Shown here piece after piece: positions 14,052 through 21,632 of a stretch of 21,712 nt of DNA. Positions within the stretch are counted from its first letter, which is position 1, and each line of letters opens with the position of its first letter. The notes beneath the pieces were generated by a model. That model searched no databases. It saw only the letters and a list, made by a program, of their open reading frames with translations, and was not told the DNA's origin. Source of the DNA: Roseovarius sp. UBA6167 (lineage in GTDB: Bacteria > Pseudomonadota > Alphaproteobacteria > Rhodobacterales > Rhodobacteraceae); contig DIUD01000076.1 in assembly GCA_002428225.1 (NCBI GenBank), positions 45,307 through 67,018 of the forward strand, in the 5' to 3' direction. Made by a program: the position numbers and the translations under genes.

Positions 14052-15965
14052 ATGGCCGGGTTCCTGTTTCAGGCGACGGTGTTTCTTCTGGCCATGGTCA
14101 TCGCCGTGCCGATTGCCGCGCGGCTGGGCTTTGGCTCGGTGCTGGGCTATCTGGCGGCGGGCATCGTCATCGGTCCGGTGCTGGGGCTGGTCGGCGGGCA
14201 CGAGACCGCCGAGTTGCAGCACATGGCCGAATTCGGCGTGGTGATTATGCTGTTCCTCATCGGGCTGGACCTGAAGCCGCGCGCGCTTTGGGACATGCGC
14301 CACAGGCTTCTGGGGCTGGGCGGGCTTCAGATCGTGCTGACCACGCTGACCGTGATGTCGGCCGCGATCTGGCTGGGGCAGGTCTGGACGGTGGGGCTGG
14401 CCGTCGGCATGATCTTTGCCCTGTCGTCCACCGCCATCGTGCTCCAGACGCTCAACGAGAAGGGGCTGATGCAGACGGGCGGCGGGCGCTCGGCCTTCTC
14501 TGTGCTGCTCACGCAGGATATCGCGGTCATCCCGATGCTGGCGTTTCTGCCGCTGCTGGCCTTGCCGCGCACCGCGGGGCAGGTGTTCGGCGCGGCGCGT
14601 GACCGCGCCGGGAGTGCCGTGCAAGGCGGCGGGGCCCATGAGGCAGCGCAGAATTTCATCGCCGGTCTGCCCGGCTGGGCCGCGACGCTTGTCACCATCG
14701 CTGCGGTCGGTGCGATCATCCTTGTGGGCACCTATCTGACGCAGCCGGCCTTTCGCTTTATCCATACCGCGCGGTTGCGCGAGATGTATACCGCGCTCGC
14801 ACTGCTGATCGTGGTGGGGATCTCGTTTCTGATGATGCTGGTGGGTCTCTCGCCCGCGCTCGGGGCCTTTCTTGCGGGCGTGGTTCTTGCCAACAGCGAA
14901 TTCCGGCACGAGCTCGAGAGCGATCTCGCGCCCTTCAAGGGCCTGCTGCTGGGGCTGTTCTTCATCACCGTCGGCGCGGGTATCAATTTCACCGTGCTCA
15001 CCGGCGCGCCTCTCATGATCATTGGCATGGCCCTTGCGGTGATCCTCGCCAAGGGGGTGATCCTCTATATCCTCGGACGCGCCTTTGCCCTGCGCAAGCG
15101 AGATCTGTGGCTGTTCACCCTGTCGCTGGCGCAGGCTGGTGAATTCGGCTTTGTCCTCGTGGCGTTTTCCGATCAGCAGAACGTGCTGCCGCGCGGCATG
15201 GGCGAGGTGCTGCTTCTGGTGATCGCGCTGACCATGCTGATCACGCCGCTGCTGTTTCTGGCCTACGAGTGGCTGTCGCGGCGGATGCAGGAGGGGAGCG
15301 AGACTCCCGAGGCCGACGAGATCGACAGCACCGGCCCGGTCATCATCGCCGGGATCGGGCGTTTCGGGCAGGTGGTCAACCGGCTGGTGCGTGCAAGCGG
15401 ATTCGAGACCGTGGTGCTCGATCACGATCTCGGCACGATCCAGAGGATGCGGCGCTTTGGCGTCAAGGGCTTTTTCGGCGATCCGACACGGCCGGATCTG
15501 CTTCATGCCGCCGGTCTGGGAGAGGCGCGCGTCCTTGTCGCCGCGCTCGACAACCCGGATGGCTGCGTGCGCCTGGTCAGTTTCGCGCGCCGCGAACGGC
15601 CCGACCTGCATATCGTGGCGCGTGCGCGTGACCGCGCCCACGTGTTCCGGCTCTACCAGGCGGGGGCCAACGACATCGTGCGCGAGGTCTTTGACAGTTC
15701 GCTGCGCGCCGGGCGCTATGTGCTGGAGAACATGGGGCTGAGCGAATATGAGGCGGCGGAGGCGGAAAAGACCTTCTACCGCCATGACCGCGAGATGGTG
15801 CGCGAGCTGGCCGCGCTCTGGGATCCGAACGTGCCGATGCAGGAGAATGTCGCCTACATGACCCGCGCCCGCGAGCTGGAGGCCGAATTGCAGACCATGC
15901 TTCTGTCGCAACTCGAAGAACAGAGCACCGTGCCCCAGGCGAGACCGTCCGGGGCGGGCGGGTGA
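14052..15965 (+). CDS. CPA2-family cation:proton antiporter (KefB/KefC-like) with TrkA-N domain
   Basis: A 637-residue inner-membrane protein. About a dozen hydrophobic segments (residues 1-400) form the Na/H-exchanger domain. They include LGYLAAGIVIGP, GVVIMLFLIGLDL and the SSTAIVLQ and TQDIAVIPML segments that carry the ion-site residues in this family. A cytoplasmic TrkA-N domain follows (about 427-550), with the GIGRFGQ nucleotide-binding turn and GDPTRPDLL. The tail is helical and Glu-rich. KefB/C-type proteins exchange K+ for H+ under NAD(H)/glutathione control; the exact ion here is inferred from the family. The ATG at 14052 has GGATAGGAG before it. It lies 38 bases after the preceding gene and 81 before corA, so the three may share a transcript. 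Confidence 0.88.
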   Translation: MAGFLFQATVFLLAMVIAVPIAARLGFGSVLGYLAAGIVIGPVLGLVGGHETAELQHMAEFGVVIMLFLIGLDLKPRALWDMRHRLLGLGGLQIVLTTLTVMSAAIWLGQVWTVGLAVGMIFALSSTAIVLQTLNEKGLMQTGGGRSAFSVLLTQDIAVIPMLAFLPLLALPRTAGQVFGAARDRAGSAVQGGGAHEAAQNFIAGLPGWAATLVTIAAVGAIILVGTYLTQPAFRFIHTARLREMYTALALLIVVGISFLMMLVGLSPALGAFLAGVVLANSEFRHELESDLAPFKGLLLGLFFITVGAGINFTVLTGAPLMIIGMALAVILAKGVILYILGRAFALRKRDLWLFTLSLAQAGEFGFVLVAFSDQQNVLPRGMGEVLLLVIALTMLITPLLFLAYEWLSRRMQEGSETPEADEIDSTGPVIIAGIGRFGQVVNRLVRASGFETVVLDHDLGTIQRMRRFGVKGFFGDPTRPDLLHAAGLGEARVLVAALDNPDGCVRLVSFARRERPDLHIVARARDRAHVFRLYQAGANDIVREVFDSSLRAGRYVLENMGLSEYEAAEAEKTFYRHDREMVRELAALWDPNVPMQENVAYMTRARELEAELQTMLLSQLEEQSTVPQARPSGAGG

Positions 15966-16046
15966 GCGGCGCGGCGAGACCCGGCTTCCCGCCGTGCGGC
16001 TTTGCAGGTAAAGGAACGGGGCGAGGTTGACACGGGGAGAGCGACC

Positions 16047-17003
16047 ATGATCACCGCCTATGCGCGCGAGGGCGAGGGGCTGCGCGTCCTCGATAACGGC
16101 GATGCGACCGCGCCGATCTGGGTGGACCTCTTTCAGCCCGACGGCGGTGAATTGGCGCTGATGTCCGGGCGCGCGGGGATCGACTTGCCCACACGCGCCG
16201 ATCAGGAAGAGATCGAGCAATCCTCGAGGCTCTACCTCGAGGAGGGCGTGCCGGTGATGACAGTGCTCTTGCCGTCGCGCACCGGCGGCGAGATGATGCA
16301 GATGGGGCCAGTGACCTTCATCCTGCGCCCCGCGCAGCTTATCACCATCCGGCATCACGCGCCGCGCCCGTTCGAGACATTTCCCGCGCGTGCGGGCAGA
16401 TCCTCGCTCGGCTGCGCCACGGCCGAGGCGGTTCTGGTGGGGCTGCTCGAAGATATCATCGACCGGCTTGCCGATATCACCGAGCAGAGCGGGCGCGAGA
16501 TCGACGTCATTTCGCGCCGCGTCTTCGGCCCCGACAAGATGAGCACCGAGGATCACCGCTCTGCCCTGCGCGAGATCGGGGCCTCTGATACCCGCGTCAT
16601 GCATCTGCGCGAGAGCCTGATGACGCTCGAGCGGATGCTGGGGTTCCTCATGCCCGTGTTCGACAAGATGCGCACCGCAAAGGCGCTGCGGGCCATGCTC
16701 AAGACCCATTACCGCGATGCCCGCACCATCGCCGAGCAGGCAAGCTATCTGCAACAGAAGACGGCGCTTTTGCTCGAAGCGACGCTGGGGATGATCAATA
16801 TCGAGCAGAGCGCCATCATCAAGATCTTCTCGGTGGTCGCCGTGGCCTTCCTGCCGCCGACGCTGGTGGCCTCGATCTACGGGATGAACTTTACCCATAT
16901 GCCCGAGCTTGACTGGCCTTTGGGCTATCCTCTGGCGCTGGTGCTGATGATCTGTTCGGCGGTCGGGCCGATGTGGTTTTTCCGGCGGCGGGGCTGGCTG
17001 TGA
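16047..17003 (+). CDS. corA: CorA-family magnesium/divalent cation transporter
   Basis: A 318-residue protein with an N-terminal cytoplasmic alpha/beta domain, a long helical stalk (about 125-255) and two C-terminal membrane helices (about 260-278 and 293-311). The first helix ends in the selectivity motif Y-G279-M-N281. CorA proteins form pentameric inner-membrane channels for Mg2+ and sometimes Co2+, Ni2+ or Zn2+. The periplasmic loop is FTHMPELDWPLG, with the acidic Glu usual for this family. The ATG at 16047 is preceded by GGGGAGAG. The adjacent KefB/C-type gene makes this a two-gene cation-transport block. The C-terminal tail is very basic (RRRGWL), as expected for a cytoplasmic end. Confidence 0.88.
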   Translation: MITAYAREGEGLRVLDNGDATAPIWVDLFQPDGGELALMSGRAGIDLPTRADQEEIEQSSRLYLEEGVPVMTVLLPSRTGGEMMQMGPVTFILRPAQLITIRHHAPRPFETFPARAGRSSLGCATAEAVLVGLLEDIIDRLADITEQSGREIDVISRRVFGPDKMSTEDHRSALREIGASDTRVMHLRESLMTLERMLGFLMPVFDKMRTAKALRAMLKTHYRDARTIAEQASYLQQKTALLLEATLGMINIEQSAIIKIFSVVAVAFLPPTLVASIYGMNFTHMPELDWPLGYPLALVLMICSAVGPMWFFRRRGWL

Positions 17004-17013
17004 GGGGGGCGAT

Positions 17014-17691
17014 TTACGCGATCAGGCCCTGACGGTGGATGAGGTGAAAGCGCCCGTCGCCATCCTCGCCCATGAGCGAGAGCGCGTCGATCACGAAGGG
17101 GCGCGGCAGGAGCGGGGCGAGGGTTGGCGCAAGCGCGTCTGCCACCGCGTCGAGGGTTGCGGACGGCAGATCGCCGGTGAGGGTGATGTGAAAGCGAAAG
17201 GCGTCCATCACATAAGGATAGCCCCATGCGCGCAGGTTGGCCTCATGCGCGGGCGACAGGCCCGCGGCCCGGCGACGCGCCATCTCGGCCTCGGTCGGGG
17301 GGGCGCGGAACGGATCGAAGGCGCGCACCGTGGCGGCTGCCAGCGCGTTGAGCGCGGTCTCGTCCCCGACGGGGCTCAGCGCCAGAACGCGGCCAAGCCG
17401 GGCGATCTCAAGCGTGTCGAGCGTGACCCGCGCCTCGCCCGCGCCGAAGGCGGCGAGCGCCTCGGCGAGCGCCTCTTCGGTCTGGCCGGGGGCAAGGCGA
17501 AAGGGCGGCTTCATCGTCGCGTGCAGCCCGTATTTGCGCGGCGTCGCGGTGATCTCTGTCAAGGGCAGGTTCAACGCGGGATGCGGGCAGGCGGTGCCGG
17601 TGAGCGGGTCCCAACCGAGCCAGGCGGCCCCGAATTCGGCCAGCGGCCCCGGCGGGGGCGTAAAATAGAGCGCGTAGCGGACAAATGGCAT
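17014..17691 (-). CDS. DUF1045 family two-histidine (2H) phosphoesterase-like protein
   Basis: A 225-residue protein of the DUF1045 family, often encoded in phosphonate (phn) operons. It has the two HxT motifs of the 2H phosphoesterase superfamily: H57-A-T59 in GLHATMKPPF and H168-I-T170 in FRFHITLTG. Superfamily members open or hydrolyse 2',3'-cyclic phosphates or related cyclic phosphodiesters. In phn clusters a role with cyclic ribose phosphates is plausible; that is inference. No phn gene is visible in this window, so it stands alone here. The ATG at 17691 matches the usual N-terminus MxFxRYALYFTPP. It is convergent with corA and divergent from the hydrolase gene. Confidence 0.82.
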   Translation of the reverse strand: MPFVRYALYFTPPPGPLAEFGAAWLGWDPLTGTACPHPALNLPLTEITATPRKYGLHATMKPPFRLAPGQTEEALAEALAAFGAGEARVTLDTLEIARLGRVLALSPVGDETALNALAAATVRAFDPFRAPPTEAEMARRRAAGLSPAHEANLRAWGYPYVMDAFRFHITLTGDLPSATLDAVADALAPTLAPLLPRPFVIDALSLMGEDGDGRFHLIHRQGLIA

Positions 17692-17852
17692 GGGGTCTCT
17701 CGTCTGTTGCGGGGCAGATGCCAGAAAGGCACGACAGCGGCATGACAGAAGACCCCCTCCGCGCCAATGCGCAAATCGTGTCGCCGCACGCGGTGCGGCG
17801 CGGGGGCGGGGGCGCGTCGCACGGGCGGCGCGTGGCCTTCTCGGGGGTGGCT

Positions 17853-17881
17853 TTGACAAGCATCGTGCCGGGGAGCATAAC
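17853..17881 (+). promoter_or_regulatory. Sigma-70-type promoter for the FAH-family gene
   Basis: A perfect -35 hexamer TTGACA (17853-17858) is followed after exactly 17 bases by CATAAC (17876-17881), four of six matches to TATAAT. The GTG start lies 28 bases downstream of the -10, after the ribosome-binding site CCGGAGG (17898-17904). This is the clearest promoter in the window. Confidence 0.7.
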
Positions 17882-17908
17882 CGCCTCAGGATAACGCCCG
17901 GAGGCCCC

Positions 17909-18607
17909 GTGACAACGCCGCTTTTCGATCTGCCTGCCGTGCCGCTCGTGCCTGTCGAGGGCGGCGCGCAGGGCTATCCGGTGCGCCGCATCTTCTGCGT
18001 CGGGCGCAATTACGCCGCCCATGCCGCCGAGATGGGGGCCGCGGTGGACCGCGAGGCGCCGTTCTATTTCACCAAATCGGCCCATGCGCTCTGCCTGGGC
18101 GGCGCGACCATCCCCTATCCGCCCGGCACATGCGACTGTCATCACGAGGTGGAACTGGTCGTGGCGCTCGGCGGGCCGGCGTTCCGGGTGCCCCAGGCCG
18201 GGGCGATGGCCGCGGTCTGGGGCTATGGCTGCGGTATCGACCTGACGCGGCGCGACCTGCAGGGGCATGCCAAGGACAAGCGGCGGCCCTGGGACCTGGG
18301 AAAGGATTTCGAGAATTCCGCAATCATCGGCGCGCTGACCCCGAAGACGCGGTTTGGCGGGATCGGCGATCAGGCGATCCGCCTCGACGTGGACGGCCGC
18401 CGCGCGCAGGAGGCGCGGCTGTCGGAGATGGTCTGGTCGGTGCCCGAGATCATCGCCCACCTGTCGCGCTTTTATCACCTTGGCGCGGGCGATCTGATCT
18501 ATACCGGCACACCGGCAGGCGTGGGGCCGGTGGTGCCGGGCAACGTGCTGCGCGGCGAGATCGAGGGGCTGGCGCCGCTCGACCTCACCATCGGCGCGAA
18601 GGAATAG
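17909..18607 (+). CDS. Fumarylacetoacetate hydrolase (FAH) family protein, fumarylpyruvate hydrolase-like
   Basis: A 232-residue protein of the compact FAH type. GRNYAAHAAEM (32-42) is the conserved N-terminal block. HHEVELVV (78-85) supplies metal ligands E80 and E82, and GIDLTRRDLQ (109-118) the third ligand D111. YTGTPAGVGPV is the conserved C-terminal turn. Family members hydrolyse carbon-carbon bonds of acylpyruvates or decarboxylate oxaloacetate, with Mg2+ or Ca2+, in the cytoplasm. The overall sequence is closest in style to fumarylpyruvate hydrolases, but no gentisate or maleylpyruvate genes are nearby, so a general acylpyruvase or oxaloacetate decarboxylase role is equally possible. 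The GTG at 17909 is set by CCGGAGG and by the promoter just upstream. Confidence 0.85.
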   Translation: MTTPLFDLPAVPLVPVEGGAQGYPVRRIFCVGRNYAAHAAEMGAAVDREAPFYFTKSAHALCLGGATIPYPPGTCDCHHEVELVVALGGPAFRVPQAGAMAAVWGYGCGIDLTRRDLQGHAKDKRRPWDLGKDFENSAIIGALTPKTRFGGIGDQAIRLDVDGRRAQEARLSEMVWSVPEIIAHLSRFYHLGAGDLIYTGTPAGVGPVVPGNVLRGEIEGLAPLDLTIGAKE

Positions 18608-18788
18608 GCGCTGCGGCGCGGGGTGCTGTCGAGCGGACGGGATGCGGGCATGGCACCGGATCGCCGTGATCGAACCGGCACAAGGTTGCCACGAAAAGCC
18701 GCCACGGCACGAATGACTGTTTTCGGTGCCGCGCGAAGGGGCTACAGAAGGGATTACATGAGTGCAGACAGTCGAAAGGACGCTGAAA

Positions 18789-18908
18789 ATGAGATTCGTG
18801 GTGATTGGCCTTGTGGCCTGTATGACGCTGGCGGCATGTCAGACGGTTCAGGGGGCGGGGCGCGATGTCGAAAACGCCGGAAAGGCGCTGGAAAAAGCGG
18901 TTGAGTGA
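18789..18908 (+). CDS. Entericidin A/B family small lipoprotein
   Basis: A 39-residue protein easily missed by length cut-offs. It begins MRFVVIGLVACMTLAAC, a lipoprotein signal peptide with the lipobox LAAC (Cys17 becomes the lipidated N-terminus). The mature part QTVQGAGRDVENAGKALEKAVE follows the entericidin pattern of a short amphipathic helix (TVxGxGxDVxxAGxA). Entericidins are small membrane-anchored lipoproteins, described in E. coli as a toxin/antidote pair linked to stationary-phase lysis. Many alphaproteobacteria carry single copies of unknown role. The ATG at 18789 has AAAGGA seven bases upstream. It stands alone between the FAH-family gene and leuB and converges on leuB. Confidence 0.85.
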   Translation: MRFVVIGLVACMTLAACQTVQGAGRDVENAGKALEKAVE

Positions 18909-18922
18909 CCGCCCGGCCCCGG

Positions 18923-18977
18923 GCCGGCCCTTGGCCGGCTGAGCGGAGGTAAGGAGGGCGCGAGAGGATACGCGCCC
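18923..18977. terminator. Convergent terminator-like hairpins between the entericidin gene and leuB
   Basis: Two perfect 7-bp hairpins lie between the convergent genes: GCCGGCC (18923-18929) with GGCCGGC (18933-18939), and GGGCGCG (18956-18962) with CGCGCCC (18971-18977). Neither has a long T-run, but the second is followed on the minus strand by a pyrimidine-rich stretch. Position between two gene ends supports a termination role. Confidence 0.4.
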
Positions 18978-18987
18978 CTTGGCGTGG

Positions 18988-20094
18988 TCACAGGCTGGCG
19001 TCGAGCGCGGCGAGAATCGCGTCACCCATCTGGGTGGTCGAGACCGGCGTGCCGCCCTCGGGGCCCATCAGATCGGCGGTGCGCATCCCGTCGGCAAGGA
19101 CCTTTTCCACCGCCCGCTCTACCCGCGCGGCCTCGTCGCCCAAGTCGAACGAGTAGCGCAGCGCCATGGCAAAGCTGAGGATGCAGGCGATGGGATTGGC
19201 CAGCGCCTTGCCCGCGATGTCGGGGGCCGAGCCGTGCACCGGCTCATAGAGCGCCTTGGGCCGGCCATTGGCCATCGGCGCGCCGAGCGAGGCCGAGGGC
19301 AGCATCCCCAAAGAGCCCGTGAGCATCGCCGCGAGATCCGACAGCAGATCGCCAAACAGGTTGTCGGTCACGATCACGTCGAACTGCCTGGGCCAGCGGG
19401 TCAGCTGCATCGCGCCCGCATCGGCATACATGTGGCTCAACTCGACATCCGGATATTCCGCATCGTGCACCTCGGTCACCACCTCGCGCCAGAGCACGCC
19501 CGATTCCATCACGTTGGCCTTTTCCATCGAGCAGACGCGGTTCGACCGCTTGCGCGCCAGCTCGAACGCCGAGCGCGCGACGCGGGCGATCTCGGACTCG
19601 GTGTAGCGCTGGGTGTTGATGCCGACACGCTCGTTGCCCTCGCGGATGATGCCGCGCGGCTCGCCGAAATAGATGCCAGAGGTCAGCTCGCGCACGATCA
19701 TGATGTCGAGCCCCGCCACCACCTCGCGCTTGAGCGAGGAGAAATCCGCCAGCGCGTCAAAGCACTGTGCGGGGCGCAGGTTGGCATAAAGGTCCATCTC
19801 CTTGCGCAGGCGCAAAAGGCCGCGCTCGGGCTTCACGCTGAAATCGAGGTTGTCGTATTGCGGCCCGCCGACGGCCCCAAGCAGCACGGCATCCACCTCC
19901 TGCGCCTTTGCCATGGTGTCGTCGTGCAGCGGCGTGCCGTGCCTGTCATAGGCGCAGCCGCCCACCAGATCCTCGCTCACGTCAAAGGCGATGCCGCGGC
20001 GCGCGCCGAACCAGTCGATGATGCGGCGCACCTCGGCCATGACTTCGGGGCCGATCCCGTCACCGGGCAGGATGAGAAGCGAGGGGTTGGGCAT
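18988..20094 (-). CDS. leuB: 3-isopropylmalate dehydrogenase
   Basis: A 368-residue protein, full length for LeuB, which oxidatively decarboxylates 3-isopropylmalate with NAD+ in leucine biosynthesis. LPGDGIGPEV near the N-terminus, GAVGGPQYDN, the substrate-binding RLRKEMDLYANLRP block, VRELTSGIYFG and the metal-site segment TDNLFGDLLSDLAAMLTGSLGMLPSASLG are all present. EPVHGSAPDIAGK completes the NAD site. The ATG at 20094 is preceded on the minus strand by AGAGGACAG. leuC and leuD are not in the window. The gene reads away from the EEP gene with a 75-base gap; both are minus strand, so they could share a transcript. Confidence 0.96.
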   Translation of the reverse strand: MPNPSLLILPGDGIGPEVMAEVRRIIDWFGARRGIAFDVSEDLVGGCAYDRHGTPLHDDTMAKAQEVDAVLLGAVGGPQYDNLDFSVKPERGLLRLRKEMDLYANLRPAQCFDALADFSSLKREVVAGLDIMIVRELTSGIYFGEPRGIIREGNERVGINTQRYTESEIARVARSAFELARKRSNRVCSMEKANVMESGVLWREVVTEVHDAEYPDVELSHMYADAGAMQLTRWPRQFDVIVTDNLFGDLLSDLAAMLTGSLGMLPSASLGAPMANGRPKALYEPVHGSAPDIAGKALANPIACILSFAMALRYSFDLGDEAARVERAVEKVLADGMRTADLMGPEGGTPVSTTQMGDAILAALDASL

Positions 20095-20169
20095 GGGGTC
20101 TGTCCTCTTCGGGCTGTGATTGCCCGATGGCCTATCCCCCGCGCGCGGCGGGGTCAAGAAACGCTGCGC

Positions 20170-21201
20170 TCAATCAAGCGACAGGTCCACCCAGACGAGG
20201 CGATGCGGCCCGGCAAGATCCGCAAGATCGGCCCCCGCGCCGCCATCCTCGGGCCAGTATATCCCCGCGCCCGTGACGGCGAGACCGGCGGAGGGCAGCA
20301 GGTAGCTCACCCGCAGGGGACCGGTCTGCGGCCAGTGGGCGGTGGCGCGGCCGGGCAGGGGATCCTGCACGCGCGGGTCGCGCAGCAGCGCGCGGATCGC
20401 CTCACGCCGGCCTTCGCTGCGCTCGGCATCGAGATTGGCCACGCCCGCGATGACGAAGGGCGGATCGGGGGCGGGGCCGAACCGGCCGTCGAGGATGTGC
20501 TGCCAGAGGCGGATCTCGTCGGCGTTGCGCCGCCCGTTGCGGTCTTCCGGCCCGTCAAAGACCGGCGGGGTTGCGTGAAAGCCAAGGATCGTCAGCCGCC
20601 CCGCGGGCAGCACGACCGGCACCGCCCAGTGCCCGACCGAAGAAAGCCGCTGTGCGGCCTGCGCCTCATCGGACGGAAACGGGCGGCCATCCACCCGCGG
20701 CAAGAGCGCGCCGGGCAGATCGCGCCACAAGAGCGCGCTCCAGTCGCGCGCGGCAGCGGTGTCAATGGGATAGCGCGACAAAAGCGCCATGCCCCCCTGC
20801 CCGGAAAACGCACCATAGCCCTGCGCGTCGCGGGCACCCCCGCGCCGCCCGTCGCCATCCATGTCAAGCCCGGTGGGCCAGCCGCTGTTGGGCCGCAGCG
20901 CAAAGAGGTGCGGATAATGCGGTCCCTCGCGCGCGATCCGGTCGCGCAGGGCGGCAAGCGCCATGAGATCGCGATCATGGTCCACCCCCTGCAGCAGTAC
21001 GATATCGGGCGTGATCTCGGCCAGGACGCCCGCAATGGCGGCAAGGCGCGGGTCCTCGTCGCGCCGGATGTCGCGCAGCAAAAGGCCGGGGCCGGGCCGC
21101 ATCAGCGCCACGTTCCACGTCGCCACGCGCAGCGCCGCCGCGCGCAGCGGCGGGGCGATCAGCAGAAGGATCAGCAGGCAGAGCGCGCCCCGGCGCATCA
21201 T
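20170..21201 (-). CDS. Secreted endonuclease/exonuclease/phosphatase (EEP)-fold protein with degraded metal site
   Basis: A 343-residue protein with an N-terminal signal peptide (MMRRGALCLLILLLIAPPLRAAA), so probably periplasmic or exported. The EEP fold is recognisable by VATWNV (N30), GFHATPPVFDGPEDRNGRRN (H209), the ANLD segment (N256) and HRLVWVDL (H333). The usual acidic ligands are changed: LLQE reads LLQG72, GDxN reads G-V254-A-N, the IDY/VDY Asp is S299, and the Asp before the final His is P332. A DMDGDG loop (113-118) resembles a calcium-binding EF-hand. Similar exported EEP proteins are common in Rhodobacteraceae with unknown substrates. The start is chosen for the signal peptide; an in-frame ATG at 21314 would bury it. 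Confidence 0.75.
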   Translation of the reverse strand: MMRRGALCLLILLLIAPPLRAAALRVATWNVALMRPGPGLLLRDIRRDEDPRLAAIAGVLAEITPDIVLLQGVDHDRDLMALAALRDRIAREGPHYPHLFALRPNSGWPTGLDMDGDGRRGGARDAQGYGAFSGQGGMALLSRYPIDTAAARDWSALLWRDLPGALLPRVDGRPFPSDEAQAAQRLSSVGHWAVPVVLPAGRLTILGFHATPPVFDGPEDRNGRRNADEIRLWQHILDGRFGPAPDPPFVIAGVANLDAERSEGRREAIRALLRDPRVQDPLPGRATAHWPQTGPLRVSYLLPSAGLAVTGAGIYWPEDGGAGADLADLAGPHRLVWVDLSLD

Positions 21202-21287
21202 CCGCCCCGGTCCTGCGGCGCCGCGCGGATGCGCCAGCGCCTGTCGCCGATCATCGCCGCGACAGGGCCCTTGGCAACGGCGCGCAT
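21198..21287 (-). CDS. Possible 29-residue ORF overlapping the EEP gene start
   Basis: A short frame starts at an ATG at 21287 and ends in a TGA that overlaps the EEP start as ATGA. It reads MRAVAKGPVAAMIGDRRWRI and continues basic. The frame is open a little further upstream (LLFACLP) after a TGA, so it may be the tail of an older, shifted gene or simply chance. I recognise no family. Confidence 0.15.
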   Translation of the reverse strand: MRAVAKGPVAAMIGDRRWRIRAAPQDRGG

Positions 21288-21632
21288 CGGCAGGCACGCG
21301 AAAAGCAGGGGTCATGGCGTCGTTGTCCTGATCCGCATATGCGGGTTGGTGTCGGTTATCGGCGCGAAAACAGCGGGCGCCGCCCCGACGATGACAGCAA
21401 AGCCGCCTGGCGGCAAGACATCCGGCACCGGGGTTTGGCGGTCGCCACAAACCCCGGCCCGGGGTGCCATTCACGGGTGACAAGAGGGGCGCCAGAGAGG
21501 TAGGTTGCATCATGGCGAGGTGGGGGGCCGGCCTGAAAACCGGAATCTCGGCGGCAACAACCGAAAATGCCGCCCTCGCCACGATCCCGTGATTGATCCG
21601 GGCTGATTTGCCGCCCGGGAAGGAGTGCGCGC
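21202..21632. other. Intergenic region upstream of the molybdoenzyme and EEP genes, with a strong palindrome
   Basis: About 430 bases between divergent genes. It holds a perfect 10-bp inverted repeat, CCGGGGTTTG (21428-21437) with CAAACCCCGG (21448-21457), whose loop can form a further GGCG/CGCC stem. An overlapping alternative palindrome is ACCCCGG/CCGGGGT (21451-21465). No T-run follows on either strand. No open frame here looks coding, apart from the short one at 21198-21287. A GGGAAGGAG ribosome-binding site (21617-21625) precedes the GTG at 21633. I found no convincing -35/-10 pair. Confidence 0.5.

Noticed and set aside
16027..16032. TTGACA as a -35 box for corA
   Set aside because: A -10 at 16-18 bases would fall at or inside the corA start codon, so it cannot drive this gene in the usual way.
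13965..16898. 977-residue minus-strand open frame opposite the antiporter and corA
   Set aside because: It is antisense to two clear transporter genes, is rich in His/Arg/Gln/Gly as expected from reversed G+C-rich codons, and has no recognisable domain.
18979..21480. 833-residue plus-strand open frame opposite leuB and the EEP gene
   Set aside because: It is antisense to an unmistakable leuB and an EEP gene with a signal peptide, and its composition is typical of a shadow frame.
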